This document shows, one piece after another, positions 1-8,431 of a DNA stretch of 64,000 nt. The translations under genes were made by a program, and so were the position numbers. The notes below the pieces were generated by a model. It ran no database searches and was not told the origin of the DNA. It worked only from the letters and a program-made list of their open reading frames with translations. Position 1 is the first letter of the stretch. Each line of letters opens with the position of its first letter. This DNA is from Alistipes sp. (GTDB lineage: Bacteria > Bacteroidota > Bacteroidia > Bacteroidales > Rikenellaceae). The stretch spans positions 25,694-89,693 of the forward strand of contig JAHZDG010000008.1 of NCBI GenBank assembly GCA_019422485.1, given 5' to 3'.

Positions 1-1
1 T

Positions 2-358
2 AATGCCTACGATTTCGTGGTTAACGGGGTAGAAGTAGGGGGTGGTTCGATTCGTATTTTCGACTCGGGTCTGCAGAATAAAATGTTCCAGGTGCTGGGC
101 TTTACGCCGGAAGAGGCGCAGCGTCAGTTCGGCTTCCTGATGAATGCCTTTAAATTTGGGGCGCCTCCTCACGGAGGGATTGCCTTTGGGCTTGACCGTT
201 GGTGCTCGCTCTTTGGCGGAGCCGATTCGATTCGCGATTTCATTGCCTTCCCGAAAAACAACTCGGGTCGCGATACGATGATCGATGCACCGGCTCCGTT
301 GGCTCAAGCACAGCTCGATGAGTTGTCTTTGGATGTGCGTGAAACGGCCAAAAAATAG
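2..358 (+). CDS. aspS: Aspartyl-tRNA synthetase, C-terminal part (cut by window edge)
   Basis: Charges tRNA-Asp with aspartate in the cytoplasm. Only the last 118 residues are in the window; the reading frame is open to the left edge. The visible part holds class II motif 3, [10 protein letters not shown], which binds ATP, followed by the typical AspRS ending with the stretch [17 protein letters not shown]. The piece [13 protein letters not shown] just before it is also standard for bacterial-type AspRS. The tail after the motif is short, as expected for the family. It is followed by a tRNA-Val gene with its own promoter, so the two are probably separate units. Identification is secure from the motifs; the start lies outside the window. 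Confidence 0.96.
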   Translation, partial: NAYDFVVNGVEVGGGSIRIFDSGLQNKMFQVLGFTPEEAQRQFGFLMNAFKFGAPPHGGIAFGLDRWCSLFGGADSIRDFIAFPKNNSGRDTMIDAPAPLAQAQLDELSLDVRETAKK

Positions 359-405
359 GGATTGGGCAACCTGATGCAAAAAAATAGAAAAAAATCACCA
401 AAAAG

Positions 406-436
406 TTTGGAGGTAATGATTTTTTACCTATCTTTG
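406..436 (+). promoter_or_regulatory. Bacteroidota promoter for tRNA-Val
   Basis: TTTG at 406-409 (-33 element) and TATCTTTG at 429-436 (-7 box, consensus TAnnTTTG) are separated by 19 bp, the normal Bacteroidota spacing. The tRNA begins 37 bp downstream, leaving a short 5' leader to be trimmed. Confidence 0.85.
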
Positions 437-472
437 CACTCGCAATCGGGAACAAACAGGTTGCCTACCTAA

Positions 473-547
473 GGGAGTATAGCTCAGCTGGTTCAGAGCA
501 TCTGCCTTACAAGCAGAGGGTCCGGGGTTCGAATCCCTGTGCTCCCA
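473..547 (+). tRNA. tRNA-Val (anticodon TAC)
   Basis: A full cloverleaf can be drawn. The acceptor arm GGGAGTA pairs with TGCTCCC, with one T-G pair. The anticodon stem TCTGC/GCAGA encloses the loop CTTACAA, giving anticodon TAC, which reads valine codons. The T arm carries GGTTCGAAT. The discriminator base is A at 547. The next bases are CAG, so the 3' CCA is not encoded and must be added after transcription. The gene is flanked by its own promoter and a strong terminator, so it is a single-gene unit. Confidence 0.95.
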
Positions 548-552
548 CAGTG

Positions 553-587
553 AAAGAGAGGTTACAGATAGTGACCTCTCTTTTTTT
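553..587 (+). terminator. Rho-independent terminator of tRNA-Val
   Basis: A 13-bp stem (553-565 with 571-583, one G-T pair) closes a 5-base loop and runs into a T tract, just 6 bases after the tRNA. Confidence 0.85.
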
Positions 588-812
588 GTGCTTATTGCCG
601 AAAGTATATTAAAGCGGACTGTGAGTTGCCGTCGGATGTTTGTTTACCGGAATGATCGGCAGAGGTACGTAATAGGGAATGTTGGGCGGTTCTGGCAGAA
701 TCTTGCTGTTCGGTTTAGATTGGAATGAACTAGGAGCCCCTATATGGTGAATTACGCAGTTTTTTCGCGGATTTTTTGTCCGGCAAGGGCTTGTCCGATT
801 TTTTGAGTGGGA

Positions 813-1167
813 TCAGCGTTTTTGGGGTGTTTTTGGGGAAGTCAAGGTTTCGGGGAAGATTCCTTTAAATAATACTTGCTGTGCTTTGCCTAAAGCTACG
901 AGCGGCATGTCGCCTTTCCCGAGAGCCGATAAATAGGCTCGAGTCGCGAAATAGCTCCGGACAATGATGAATTTTTCAGGCAACATGACACCCAGCTGAT
1001 TGTTCAAAACATCCAGGAGCATATTTTGAAAGTATTTTCGATAATCTGCTTCTGTAAGATTTTTCATAACCAACAAGCATATTTCCCTGGTTGCAGGGGG
1101 TGAATATCTCATTTGTTGGATCTGTACGATCCATCTCACGCAGAATCTCCTGCAAAAATGATGACAT
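813..1167 (-). pseudogene. Possible frameshifted remnant of a small protein of unknown family
   Basis: Two overlapping leftward frames look like one broken gene. The upstream frame starts at 1167 with MSSFLQEILREMDRTDPTNE, a natural-looking N-terminus. The downstream frame gives a plausible continuation (LTEADYRKYFQNMLLDVLNN and on to 813). They would join near the run of five G at 1096-1100, a typical slippage site, to give roughly 115 residues. I recall similar N-termini in small proteins of Bacteroidota accessory or prophage regions, but cannot confirm it here. Both frames could also be chance. Confidence 0.3.
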
Positions 1168-1470
1168 TTTTGTGTTGTATCGAAGAAATTTTTACATCGG
1201 TGGAGGTGTAGCCTGAAATAATGGTGTCTTATATGCTTGTTTTATAGTTGGTTACTTGTGGATTCGGGAGGCTGATTTTTGAGGGGGTATGTAAATGAAC
1301 GTCTTTTCTCTAAAAGGAGCGGGATAGTGATTGCTATGGTCTGTCGTCGGACTCTGCGCGGGGAAGGCGGCCGATTATAGAGCGGAATGGACCGAGGGGG
1401 GTTGGAGCTGGATCGAAGGAAAAACTGAGGCTCTGTGGCGGGAATCATCGGTTGAATCCTGAAATTTCGT

Positions 1471-1478
1471 TACCTTTG
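1471..1478 (+). promoter_or_regulatory. -7 box for tgt
   Basis: TACCTTTG matches TAnnTTTG and lies 29 bp before the tgt start codon. No well-spaced -33 TTTG is visible; the nearest TTG (1452-1454) is only 16 bp upstream. Confidence 0.6.
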
Positions 1479-1507
1479 CGTAGCAGTCTTATTGATTTCC
1501 TGCGCCG

Positions 1508-2638
1508 ATGACATTTGAACTCTTACATACCGATTCCTCGACGGCCGCACGGGCCGGAATGATGCATACCGATCATGGGGATATTCCGACCCCGATTTTC
1601 ATGCCGGTGGGTACCGTGGGCAGCGTTAAAGGGGTTTTTCACCGCGATCTGAAGGAAGATGTGGAAGCCCGCATCATCTTGGGAAATACCTATCATCTCT
1701 ATTTGCGTCCCGGGACCGATATTCTGGAAAAGGCCGGAGGCCTGCACCGTTTCTGTAATTGGGATCGTCCGATTCTGACTGACAGCGGGGGATTTCAAGT
1801 CTTTTCGCTGGCGGCCTGCCGCAAAATTACCGAAGAGGGGTGTCGGTTCAGTTCTCATATCGACGGTTCGAAACATCTGTTTACGCCGGAAAATGTGATC
1901 GATATTCAGCGCAGTATCGGAGCCGATATTATGATGGCCTTCGATGAATGTCCTCCGGGAACGGCGGAATATCGCTATGCCGAACAATCGTTGAATCTGA
2001 CGTGCCGCTGGCTGGAACGTTGTTTCCAGCGTTATCGGACGACGGAACCCAAATATGGCCACCATCAGTCCCTGTTCCCGATTGTGCAGGGGTGTACCTA
2101 TCCCGATTTGCGTCGTCGATCGGCAGAGTTCGTGCAGCAGTTCGATGCCGAAGGATATGCCATCGGGGGATTGGCCGTAGGAGAGCCGGCCCCGGTGATG
2201 TACGAGATGATCGAGCTGGTGAACGGTATCTTGCCGCAGGATCGCCCGCGTTATTTGATGGGGGTGGGGACTCCGGTCAATCTGCTGGAGGCGATCGAAC
2301 GGGGCGTCGATATGTTCGACTGTGTGATGCCGACCCGCAACGGGCGGAACGGCATGCTGTTCACCTCCGAAGGGATCATCAATATTCGGAATCAGAAGTG
2401 GCGGGATGATTTTTCTCCGCTGGATCCGGCTGGCTGCAGTTTTGTGGATTACACCTACACCAAAGCCTATCTGCGGCATCTGACGATTGCCGGGGAGATG
2501 TTGGCCGCTCAGATTGCCAGTCTGCACAACCTGGCCTTCTATCTCTGGCTGGTCGGGGAGGCCCGTAAGCATATTTTGGACGGAACCTTCGCCGCCTGGA
2601 AACCCGTTATGGTCGAAAAAATAGCTCGTCGGTTATGA
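1508..2638 (+). CDS. tgt: Queuine/preQ1 tRNA-guanine transglycosylase
   Basis: Exchanges guanine-34 of GUN-anticodon tRNAs for a queuosine precursor. The 376-residue length is normal. Visible motifs are LGNTYHLYLRPG, the general acid/base Asp92 in DSGGFQVFSL, MAFDECPPG, IVQGC, IGGLAVGEP, and the nucleophile region GVDMFDCVMPTRNGRNG. The zinc site is unusual: the canonical CxCxxC is replaced, with Gly309, Ser311 and Asp314 at the three ligand positions, although the later His of SLHNLAFY is kept. From memory this loss is common to Bacteroidota Tgt, so the enzyme is probably active without this zinc. The gene overlaps the next permease gene by 4 bp (ATGA), implying translational coupling. Confidence 0.95.
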   Translation: MTFELLHTDSSTAARAGMMHTDHGDIPTPIFMPVGTVGSVKGVFHRDLKEDVEARIILGNTYHLYLRPGTDILEKAGGLHRFCNWDRPILTDSGGFQVFSLAACRKITEEGCRFSSHIDGSKHLFTPENVIDIQRSIGADIMMAFDECPPGTAEYRYAEQSLNLTCRWLERCFQRYRTTEPKYGHHQSLFPIVQGCTYPDLRRRSAEFVQQFDAEGYAIGGLAVGEPAPVMYEMIELVNGILPQDRPRYLMGVGTPVNLLEAIERGVDMFDCVMPTRNGRNGMLFTSEGIINIRNQKWRDDFSPLDPAGCSFVDYTYTKAYLRHLTIAGEMLAAQIASLHNLAFYLWLVGEARKHILDGTFAAWKPVMVEKIARRL

Positions 2639-3735
2639 AAATCAAATTTCCGGGTCTGAAGATCATCGACCGCTATATCATCCGCAAATTCCTGGGGACC
2701 TATTTCTTTGCCATCGGGTTGATCATCATTATCGTGGTGATTTTCGACGCGGTGGAGAAAATCGACGATTTTATTGAGATGAAAGCGCCGCTGTCGGCCA
2801 TCGCTTTTCAGTATTATCTCAATTTTATTCCCTTTTTCATCAATCAGTTCAGCGGGCTGTTTACATTTATCGCGGTGATTTTCTTCACCTCCAAGATGGC
2901 TTATAACACTGAAATCATTGCGATTCTCTCCAGTGGGGTGAGTTTCCGACGGTTGATGTGGCCCTATTTTGTGAGTGCGTTTGCCATTACGGCCCTGAGT
3001 CTGGTGCTGAATCTGTATGTGATTCCGGGAGCCAATTCGCGTCGGCTCGATTTCGAGATGCAATATATCAAGCGGATGAGCAACATGAAGTTCGATCCTC
3101 ATATCTATCGGCAGATCGAACCGGGAACGTTTGTCTATATCCGCAATTTCACGGGAAATAACAATCAGGCCAGCTATTTTGTCTTGGAAACCTATCAGGA
3201 CGGGGCGATCGTTTCGTCGCTGGAGGCGGCCAATGTGACGTATAATCCGGAAACGCGCCGTTGGAGCGCTCCCAAAAGCATTCACCGGACTTTTGAAGGA
3301 GAGGTCGAATATTTCGATGATTCGCAACCGTTGGATACTTTGATTAACCTGGAAACGACGGAGTTGGGGAAAGTGGAAGAATTGGTAAAAACCATGCGGA
3401 TCGGGCGGCTGAATCGATTTATCGAACAACAGCGCGCCAAAGGGTCGGATATGATCGCTCGGTTCGAGGTGGAACGCCAGAATCGTTTTTCGTTCCCGAT
3501 ATCCACGTTTATTTTGACGGTGATTGGGGTGTCGCTTTCTTCTCGGAAAGTGAGGGGCGGAACCGGCCTGCACATTGGAGTCGGTATCGTGCTCTGCTTC
3601 TCGTTTATCCTGTTCAGTCGTTTTGCCGATGAATTTGCGAAGAGCGGGATGTTGCCGCCGGTGATTTCGGTCTGGATGCCGAATGTGCTCTATTCGTTTA
3701 TTGCGGTCTATCTCTACAAGAAAGCTCCGAAGTAG
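2635..3735 (+). CDS. LptF/LptG-family permease (YjgP/YjgQ)
   Basis: Inner-membrane protein of the family that, with the ATPase LptB, extracts lipopolysaccharide from the inner membrane and passes it to the periplasmic bridge. It has 366 residues. The N-terminus shows IIDRYIIRKFLGTYFFAIG, typical of LptF/LptG, then three hydrophobic segments. A soluble periplasmic domain follows (about residues 135-265), then three more segments at the C-terminus (FPISTFILTVIGVSLSSRK onward). Its start ATG overlaps the tgt stop, and a strong terminator follows, so tgt and this gene form a two-gene unit, an arrangement I recall from other Bacteroidota. Whether it is the F or the G paralogue cannot be decided from this sequence alone. 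Confidence 0.88.
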   Translation: MKIKFPGLKIIDRYIIRKFLGTYFFAIGLIIIIVVIFDAVEKIDDFIEMKAPLSAIAFQYYLNFIPFFINQFSGLFTFIAVIFFTSKMAYNTEIIAILSSGVSFRRLMWPYFVSAFAITALSLVLNLYVIPGANSRRLDFEMQYIKRMSNMKFDPHIYRQIEPGTFVYIRNFTGNNNQASYFVLETYQDGAIVSSLEAANVTYNPETRRWSAPKSIHRTFEGEVEYFDDSQPLDTLINLETTELGKVEELVKTMRIGRLNRFIEQQRAKGSDMIARFEVERQNRFSFPISTFILTVIGVSLSSRKVRGGTGLHIGVGIVLCFSFILFSRFADEFAKSGMLPPVISVWMPNVLYSFIAVYLYKKAPK

Positions 3736-3790
3736 TCGGCCGATGTTATAAAAAGTGTCCGTTTGCGGACGGGGAATGTTATATAAAACA

Positions 3791-3826
3791 AAAGCGGGAG
3801 AACGTTTCTGTGTTCTCCCGCTTTTT
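3791..3826 (+). terminator. Terminator after the tgt-permease pair
   Basis: A 13-bp perfect stem (3791-3803 with 3812-3824) with an A run before and a T run after. The symmetric A/T flanks mean it can also serve the converging gene that ends at 3848. Confidence 0.88.
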
Positions 3827-3847
3827 GTATTATGGGGCGTGAATTTT

Positions 3848-5707
3848 TTAGCGTTTGGGTGGTTTGGGGATGACCAGTTGTCGGGTGATTTCGGCTAGTC
3901 GGTCTCCTTCCTGTGCCCAGGGAACGTCGTCTTTGTGACAGACGTACAGATTGAGGGTGTATTTGCCCGGTTTGAGCCCATCCAGTGAAGCACGGATCTC
4001 CTGGCTGGTCTGGGGGGCAATGGCGGCGGGAATGATCCCTTCCTTGACAATCTTTTTCCCGGAAAGAACCGTGTAGCCGATGCGGAAGTTGCTCAGGTTG
4101 GCGATCTGGTAGCCGTTGCGTAAGATGGCTCCGTCGGGCCGTGAACTTTCGCTGAATCGGGTTTCGGCAGGCAGAACCGGGGTGGCACGCCACTCTTCGG
4201 GGGTGCCGAAATGAAGCGCATAACGTTTGTCGGAAGCGTTGCGGTCCGAGGGGTTCCCCACAACCATATCCGTATTCCATTGGGCGCCGGCTGCTTGATA
4301 GATGATCGGGCGATCGGGTTCCAGCTCTTTCAGCTTCAAATAGGCTTCATAGGTGTTGTATCCCTGTCCGGCCTGTCCCCCCAAAGAGAACATGATCACC
4401 GAAGGGTGATTTTTCGAGGCATAGTACATGTCGGAGACGCGGTCGATGTAAGTTTTGGCCCACAATGTGTCGTTGGCCGGCGTACCTCCGATCTTGAGGT
4501 CTTCTCCGCTCAACCGGCTGTCTAGATTGGCCTGGTCGCAGACATAGAAACCGTACAGGTCGCACAAGTCATAAAAAATCTTGTGTTGAGGGTAATTGTT
4601 GACACGCAACAGGTTGATGCCCAATTTCCGTAGTTGGGCCAATTCCTGGCGTAAGGTCTGTTCGTCCGGAGGACAGGTGTAGTCGATGGCCCGGATTTGA
4701 AGCGGTCGTCCGTTGATCGAGAGGCCTTGTTCGTTGAAGGCGACTTCACGGAACCCGATTTTGAAAGAGGTGTATTCCGTAAAGCGGCCTTCGTGTTGGA
4801 GGCGCAGAGCAACGGTGTAGAGTTTGGGACTCTCATGGCTCCAGGAGTCGATGTTGGGAATGTTGGCGAAGAAGCGAACCGTATCTTCGCGCCGCATGTC
4901 GAAGCGGGCATCCCTTTTCCCGGAGGAGACTTTGGTGCTGTCGGGGGCGTATAGATCGTAATAAACGGTCACTTGTTTGGGGTTCAGTAGGTGGGTTTTG
5001 ACAATAACCCCCAGGTTGAACAGTCCGCTGGTGCCGTCCGGGGCAAAACGGGTGTCGATTACGTAATCGCGCATGCGCACTTTGGGCTGGGAAAAGATGT
5101 ATACATCTCCGGTAATGCCGGTGCCTCGGGCCGTAGACTGATTTTCCAGCATCGTAGAGGCCGGATCGGCATAGGCGATGATCGACAGGTGGTTTTTCCC
5201 CTCTTTGACCAGTTTGGTAAGGTTGAATTCGGCGGCGGACTGGCTGTTTTCGAAATAACCGGCCTGGCGTCCGTTGACAAATACGTAATAAGCCCGGTTG
5301 ACCGGCCCGACATGGACAAATACCTCCCGGTCGATCCAGGCAAACGGCATTTTGAATTCGGTCCGATAGATGGCGCCCCAGGCGTCGTCGGGCCGACGAG
5401 AGGGAACCGGAGTCGTGCCCCAGCCGCTCAGATCGGCTTCGATGGCCGTCAGGGTGGTGTCGATCTGGGTCGGGGACGGGAACAGTTTGACTTTCCAGGT
5501 GCCGTTGAGCCATTGGATGTAGGTCGAAGAGGCGATGTCGCCTTTCAGGGCCAGTTCCATGTTGTTATAGGGCAGCAGCGGATAGCGGGTCTCGTCATTT
5601 CCTAGTGCGATGACTTCGGGGTCCTGCAGCGGATCGAGTTGAGGCGATTGAGCCGCCAGTGACCCCCAGGTCAGCAACCAGACGGACAGAATCAATATCT
5701 TTTTCAT
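3848..5707 (-). CDS. Secreted GH2-like protein lacking the catalytic glutamates
   Basis: Family GH2 (LacZ-type) architecture, 619 residues, with a signal peptide at the N-terminus (MKKILILSVWLLTWGSLAAQ). The sugar-binding jelly roll (about residues 60-205) has LNGTWK and VFVNGR. An Ig-like domain (about 210-325) and a TIM-barrel piece (about 326-490) follow. The barrel is eroded: the expected NGxxxxxRGxxxH block reads INGRPLQIRAIDYT. The acid/base motif SLGNESG reads SLGGQAG, so Gln445 replaces the catalytic Glu. The stretch that should carry the nucleophile Glu is missing. It is also far shorter than LacZ (about 1,000). I infer a glycan-binding or vestigial protein, not a galactosidase. The start at 5707 is chosen for the signal peptide and the -7 box just upstream; an in-frame ATG at 5854 lies upstream of that promoter. 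Confidence 0.75.
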   Translation of the reverse strand: MKKILILSVWLLTWGSLAAQSPQLDPLQDPEVIALGNDETRYPLLPYNNMELALKGDIASSTYIQWLNGTWKVKLFPSPTQIDTTLTAIEADLSGWGTTPVPSRRPDDAWGAIYRTEFKMPFAWIDREVFVHVGPVNRAYYVFVNGRQAGYFENSQSAAEFNLTKLVKEGKNHLSIIAYADPASTMLENQSTARGTGITGDVYIFSQPKVRMRDYVIDTRFAPDGTSGLFNLGVIVKTHLLNPKQVTVYYDLYAPDSTKVSSGKRDARFDMRREDTVRFFANIPNIDSWSHESPKLYTVALRLQHEGRFTEYTSFKIGFREVAFNEQGLSINGRPLQIRAIDYTCPPDEQTLRQELAQLRKLGINLLRVNNYPQHKIFYDLCDLYGFYVCDQANLDSRLSGEDLKIGGTPANDTLWAKTYIDRVSDMYYASKNHPSVIMFSLGGQAGQGYNTYEAYLKLKELEPDRPIIYQAAGAQWNTDMVVGNPSDRNASDKRYALHFGTPEEWRATPVLPAETRFSESSRPDGAILRNGYQIANLSNFRIGYTVLSGKKIVKEGIIPAAIAPQTSQEIRASLDGLKPGKYTLNLYVCHKDDVPWAQEGDRLAEITRQLVIPKPPKR

Positions 5708-5730
5708 AGGATGGATCTTTGGTTCTTTGG

Positions 5731-5738
5731 CAAAGATA
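5731..5738 (-). promoter_or_regulatory. -7 box for the GH2-like gene
   Basis: On the minus strand the bases read TATCTTTG, a perfect TAnnTTTG, 23 bp before the start codon at 5707. It supports 5707 over the upstream in-frame ATG at 5854. Confidence 0.65.
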
Positions 5739-5810
5739 GGAAAAGAGTCGAGAAGATGATTCTTTTCGGGCAAGAAAGGCGGTGTTTGGCGGAGGGGCGG
5801 CAGGGACGAC

Positions 5811-5855
5811 AGAAAAGTAACATGCCCGGAGATCGAGGAAAAGTCTCCGGGCATG
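5811..5855 (-). terminator. Likely terminator of the malic enzyme gene
   Basis: A perfect 12-bp stem (5821-5832 with 5844-5855) around an 11-base loop, followed on the minus strand by TTACTTTTCT. The T tract is broken, so termination strength is uncertain. Confidence 0.6.
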
Positions 5856-5896
5856 TGTGAGTCTCCGCTTCCTTTGCGTGATTCGAAGCGGCGGAT

Positions 5897-8176
5897 TTAT
5901 TTGTTGAACAGAGTCTCGGCGATGGCGATCATACTCAGGTTGATCAGGGTGCGCGAGCTGGCGTTTTCGGGAACCAGGTGAACGTTGGCCTTGTTGAGCC
6001 CCATCAGGATCGGGCCGTTCACTTCGGCACCCCCCAGCATTTCAACCAGCTTGTAGGAGATATTGGCCGCAGCCAGGTTCGGGAAGATGAAGGTGTTCAC
6101 TTCGCGGTCACCCAGCTTGTTGAAGGGGAAGCGTTTGGCTCTTGCTTGCGGATCGAGAGCCACATCGGCCTTCATTTCGCCTTCGACCAGCAGGTCGGGA
6201 TGTTCGGTTTGCAGAATTTCGACAGCCTGACTTACTTTCTTGGCCATAAGGGCCTTGTCGGTCCCGAAGTTGGAGTAGGAGAGCATGGCGATCACCGGTT
6301 CAATCCCGAAGCTGCGAACGGTTTTGGCGGCCATCAGGGCGATTTGGGCCAACTCTTCGGCGCCGGGCGTGGCATTCACCGCCGTGTCGGCAAAGAACAT
6401 CGGGCCGTGTTTGGTGGTGACGATGCGCATGGCGGCCAACAGGTCGTTTTGTCCCGGTGCAAACAGTTGGCGTACCGGACCCAAGGCTTCGGTGTAGTTG
6501 TGGTCGTATCCCAGCAGCGTGGTGTCGGCGTCGCCCGCCGCTACCATCATCAGCGTGAACCAGTCGCGTTTGCGCATGTATTTGAGTGCCTCTTCGTGGC
6601 TGATCCCCTGTCGGCTCATTTTGCTGTACAGCAGGTCGGCATAACGAGCCCGGCGTTTTTCTTCGGCGTCGCTGCGGAAATCCACGATATAACGGTGGTC
6701 GATCGACATGTTATGTTCGGCCAGCAGGGCGTCGATTTTGGCGGTGCTGCCGATCAGAATCGGGGTGGCGATGTTGTCGGCCAGCAGATGCAGGGCTGCC
6801 TTCAGGCTGCTGAGGCTTTCCCCTTCGCTGAAGGCGATGCGGCGGGGCGTAGAGGTCAGGGCCATGGTGCGGATCGAGCGCATCAGTTTGTCGTCGCGGC
6901 CCATGCGGCTTTCCAGTTGGTGACTGTAAGCTTCCCAGTCGGTGATTTTGTGACGAGCGACACCCGATTCGATGGCAGCTTTGGCCACGGCTACCGAAAT
7001 GCGGGAGATCAATCGCGGGTCGAGGGCCTTGGGAATCAGGTATTCGCGGCCGAACGAGATGTTGGAGTCGTTGTAGGCGGCGGCCACCATGTCGGGAACC
7101 GGTTCTTTCGCCAGTTCGGCCAGGGCATGAACCGCTGCAATCTTCATCTCTTCGTTGATTTTGGTGGCGCGTACGTCCAAGGCGCCCCGGAAGATGTAGG
7201 GGAATCCCAAAACGTTGTTCACCTGGTTGGGATAATCCGATCGGCCCGTAGCGAAGATGATGTCAGGGCGTGACGCCATGGCATTTTCATAACTGATTTC
7301 GGGGTTGGGGTTGGCCAGCGCGAAAACAATAGGATCGGCGGCCATGGTGCGAACCATTTCGGGGGTCAGCACATCGGCGACAGACAGACCCAAGAAAACG
7401 TCGGCTCCGGCGATGGCCTCTTCCAGGGTGTTGATGTCCCGGTCGGTGGCGAAGGCGGCTTTGGTGGCGTTGAGGCCTTGGCGTTTGGTGTTCAGTACCC
7501 CCTTGCTGTCACACATGACCAGATTTTTGGGGTCTACACCTAAGGCGATATAGAGTTTGGCGCAGGATACGGCAGCTGCACCGGCCCCATTGACGACGAC
7601 TTGAACGTCGCGAATGTTTTTGCCGGCAATTTCCAGGGCGTTGAGCAGGGCGGCAGCCGAAATGATGGCGGTGCCGTGCTGGTCATCGTGCATGACCGGA
7701 ATCGACAGTTCTTCTTTGAGGCGTTCTTCGATGATGAAGCATTCGGGGGCCTTGATGTCTTCGAGGTTGATCCCACCGAAAGTCACCGAAATGTTTTTGA
7801 CGGTTTCGATGAATTTTTCGGTATCCTGGGTGTTGACTTCGATGTCGAATACGTCGATGTCTGCGAAGGTTTTGAATAGCAGGCCTTTCCCTTCCATGAC
7901 CGGTTTCCCGGCCATGGCGCCGATGTTGCCCAGGCCCAAAACCGCAGTACCGTTGGAGATAACGGCTACCAGGTTTCCTTTGGCGGTGTATTTATAGGCG
8001 TCTTCCGGGAGAGCGTCGATTTCCAGACAGGGTTCGGCGACCCCCGGCGAGAAGGCCAAAGAGAGGTCTTTCTGGGTGCTGTACGGTTTGGTGGGAACGA
8101 CCTCGATTTTACCGGGCCGTCCGTCGGCGTGATAAGCCAGCGCTTCTTCTCGTTTGTTGGTTTCGTTATTTTCCAT
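5897..8176 (-). CDS. maeB: NADP-dependent malic enzyme fused to a phosphotransacetylase domain
   Basis: Oxidatively decarboxylates malate to pyruvate, giving NADPH. The 759-residue protein has the two-part MaeB layout. The malic enzyme half (about 1-420) shows SPGVAEPC, the NAD(P)-binding VVNGAGAAA and FALANPNPE. The C-terminal phosphate acetyl/butyryltransferase-like half (about 430-759) contains ILIGSTAKID and LLVEGEMKADVALDP. In MaeB the second half is regulatory, sensing acetyl-CoA, and usually lacks transacetylase activity (family knowledge). It is a single-gene leftward unit ending at a hairpin. It would feed pyruvate and NADPH from the C4-dicarboxylate branch of an anaerobic fermenter. 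Confidence 0.96.
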   Translation of the reverse strand: MENNETNKREEALAYHADGRPGKIEVVPTKPYSTQKDLSLAFSPGVAEPCLEIDALPEDAYKYTAKGNLVAVISNGTAVLGLGNIGAMAGKPVMEGKGLLFKTFADIDVFDIEVNTQDTEKFIETVKNISVTFGGINLEDIKAPECFIIEERLKEELSIPVMHDDQHGTAIISAAALLNALEIAGKNIRDVQVVVNGAGAAAVSCAKLYIALGVDPKNLVMCDSKGVLNTKRQGLNATKAAFATDRDINTLEEAIAGADVFLGLSVADVLTPEMVRTMAADPIVFALANPNPEISYENAMASRPDIIFATGRSDYPNQVNNVLGFPYIFRGALDVRATKINEEMKIAAVHALAELAKEPVPDMVAAAYNDSNISFGREYLIPKALDPRLISRISVAVAKAAIESGVARHKITDWEAYSHQLESRMGRDDKLMRSIRTMALTSTPRRIAFSEGESLSSLKAALHLLADNIATPILIGSTAKIDALLAEHNMSIDHRYIVDFRSDAEEKRRARYADLLYSKMSRQGISHEEALKYMRKRDWFTLMMVAAGDADTTLLGYDHNYTEALGPVRQLFAPGQNDLLAAMRIVTTKHGPMFFADTAVNATPGAEELAQIALMAAKTVRSFGIEPVIAMLSYSNFGTDKALMAKKVSQAVEILQTEHPDLLVEGEMKADVALDPQARAKRFPFNKLGDREVNTFIFPNLAAANISYKLVEMLGGAEVNGPILMGLNKANVHLVPENASSRTLINLSMIAIAETLFNK

Positions 8177-8329
8177 GAAGCAGGTAGTAATTTTATTGAA
8201 TGAACGATTGGGTAAAACGGCGCTCGAAAATTCGAGGTTTCTCGTTTCGACGGAATGGTCGGCAGGGAAAGAGAATTAACGATTTTCGCCTAAATCGGGC
8301 CTCTTTTTTACCGGAGTGATGAAATTTGT

Positions 8330-8337
8330 TATCTTTG
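8330..8337 (+). promoter_or_regulatory. -7 box upstream of the HsdR-N protein gene
   Basis: TATCTTTG, a perfect TAnnTTTG, 94 bp before the ATG at 8432. The leader is about 85 bases. Confidence 0.55.
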
Positions 8338-8431
8338 CAACATTTCGGCGTGAAAAACCGCTTTAAATCTTGTTTTGAGGGCTTTTCCGTCAAGGCCAAA
8401 TTTGCGCTAAATTACGATTTTTTTTGAATAG

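Larger units (their letters stand above)
588..1507. other. Gene-poor stretch between tRNA-Val and tgt
   Basis: About 0.9 kb with no convincing intact gene. It contains a possible frameshifted leftward ORF (813-1167) and the -7 box of tgt at its right end. Other short open frames here look random: odd composition and no start context or family resemblance. Confidence 0.6.

Noticed and set aside
1523..2572. 349-codon minus-strand frame opposite tgt
   Set aside because: Shadow of tgt in antiparallel codon register.
5708..5854. N-terminal extension of the GH2-like protein from an ATG at 5854
   Set aside because: It would bury the signal peptide, overlap the terminator hairpin of maeB and start upstream of the -7 box.
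8193..8399. 68-codon minus-strand frame between maeB and the HsdR-N gene
   Set aside because: Lys/Arg/Phe-rich random-looking translation covering a promoter region.
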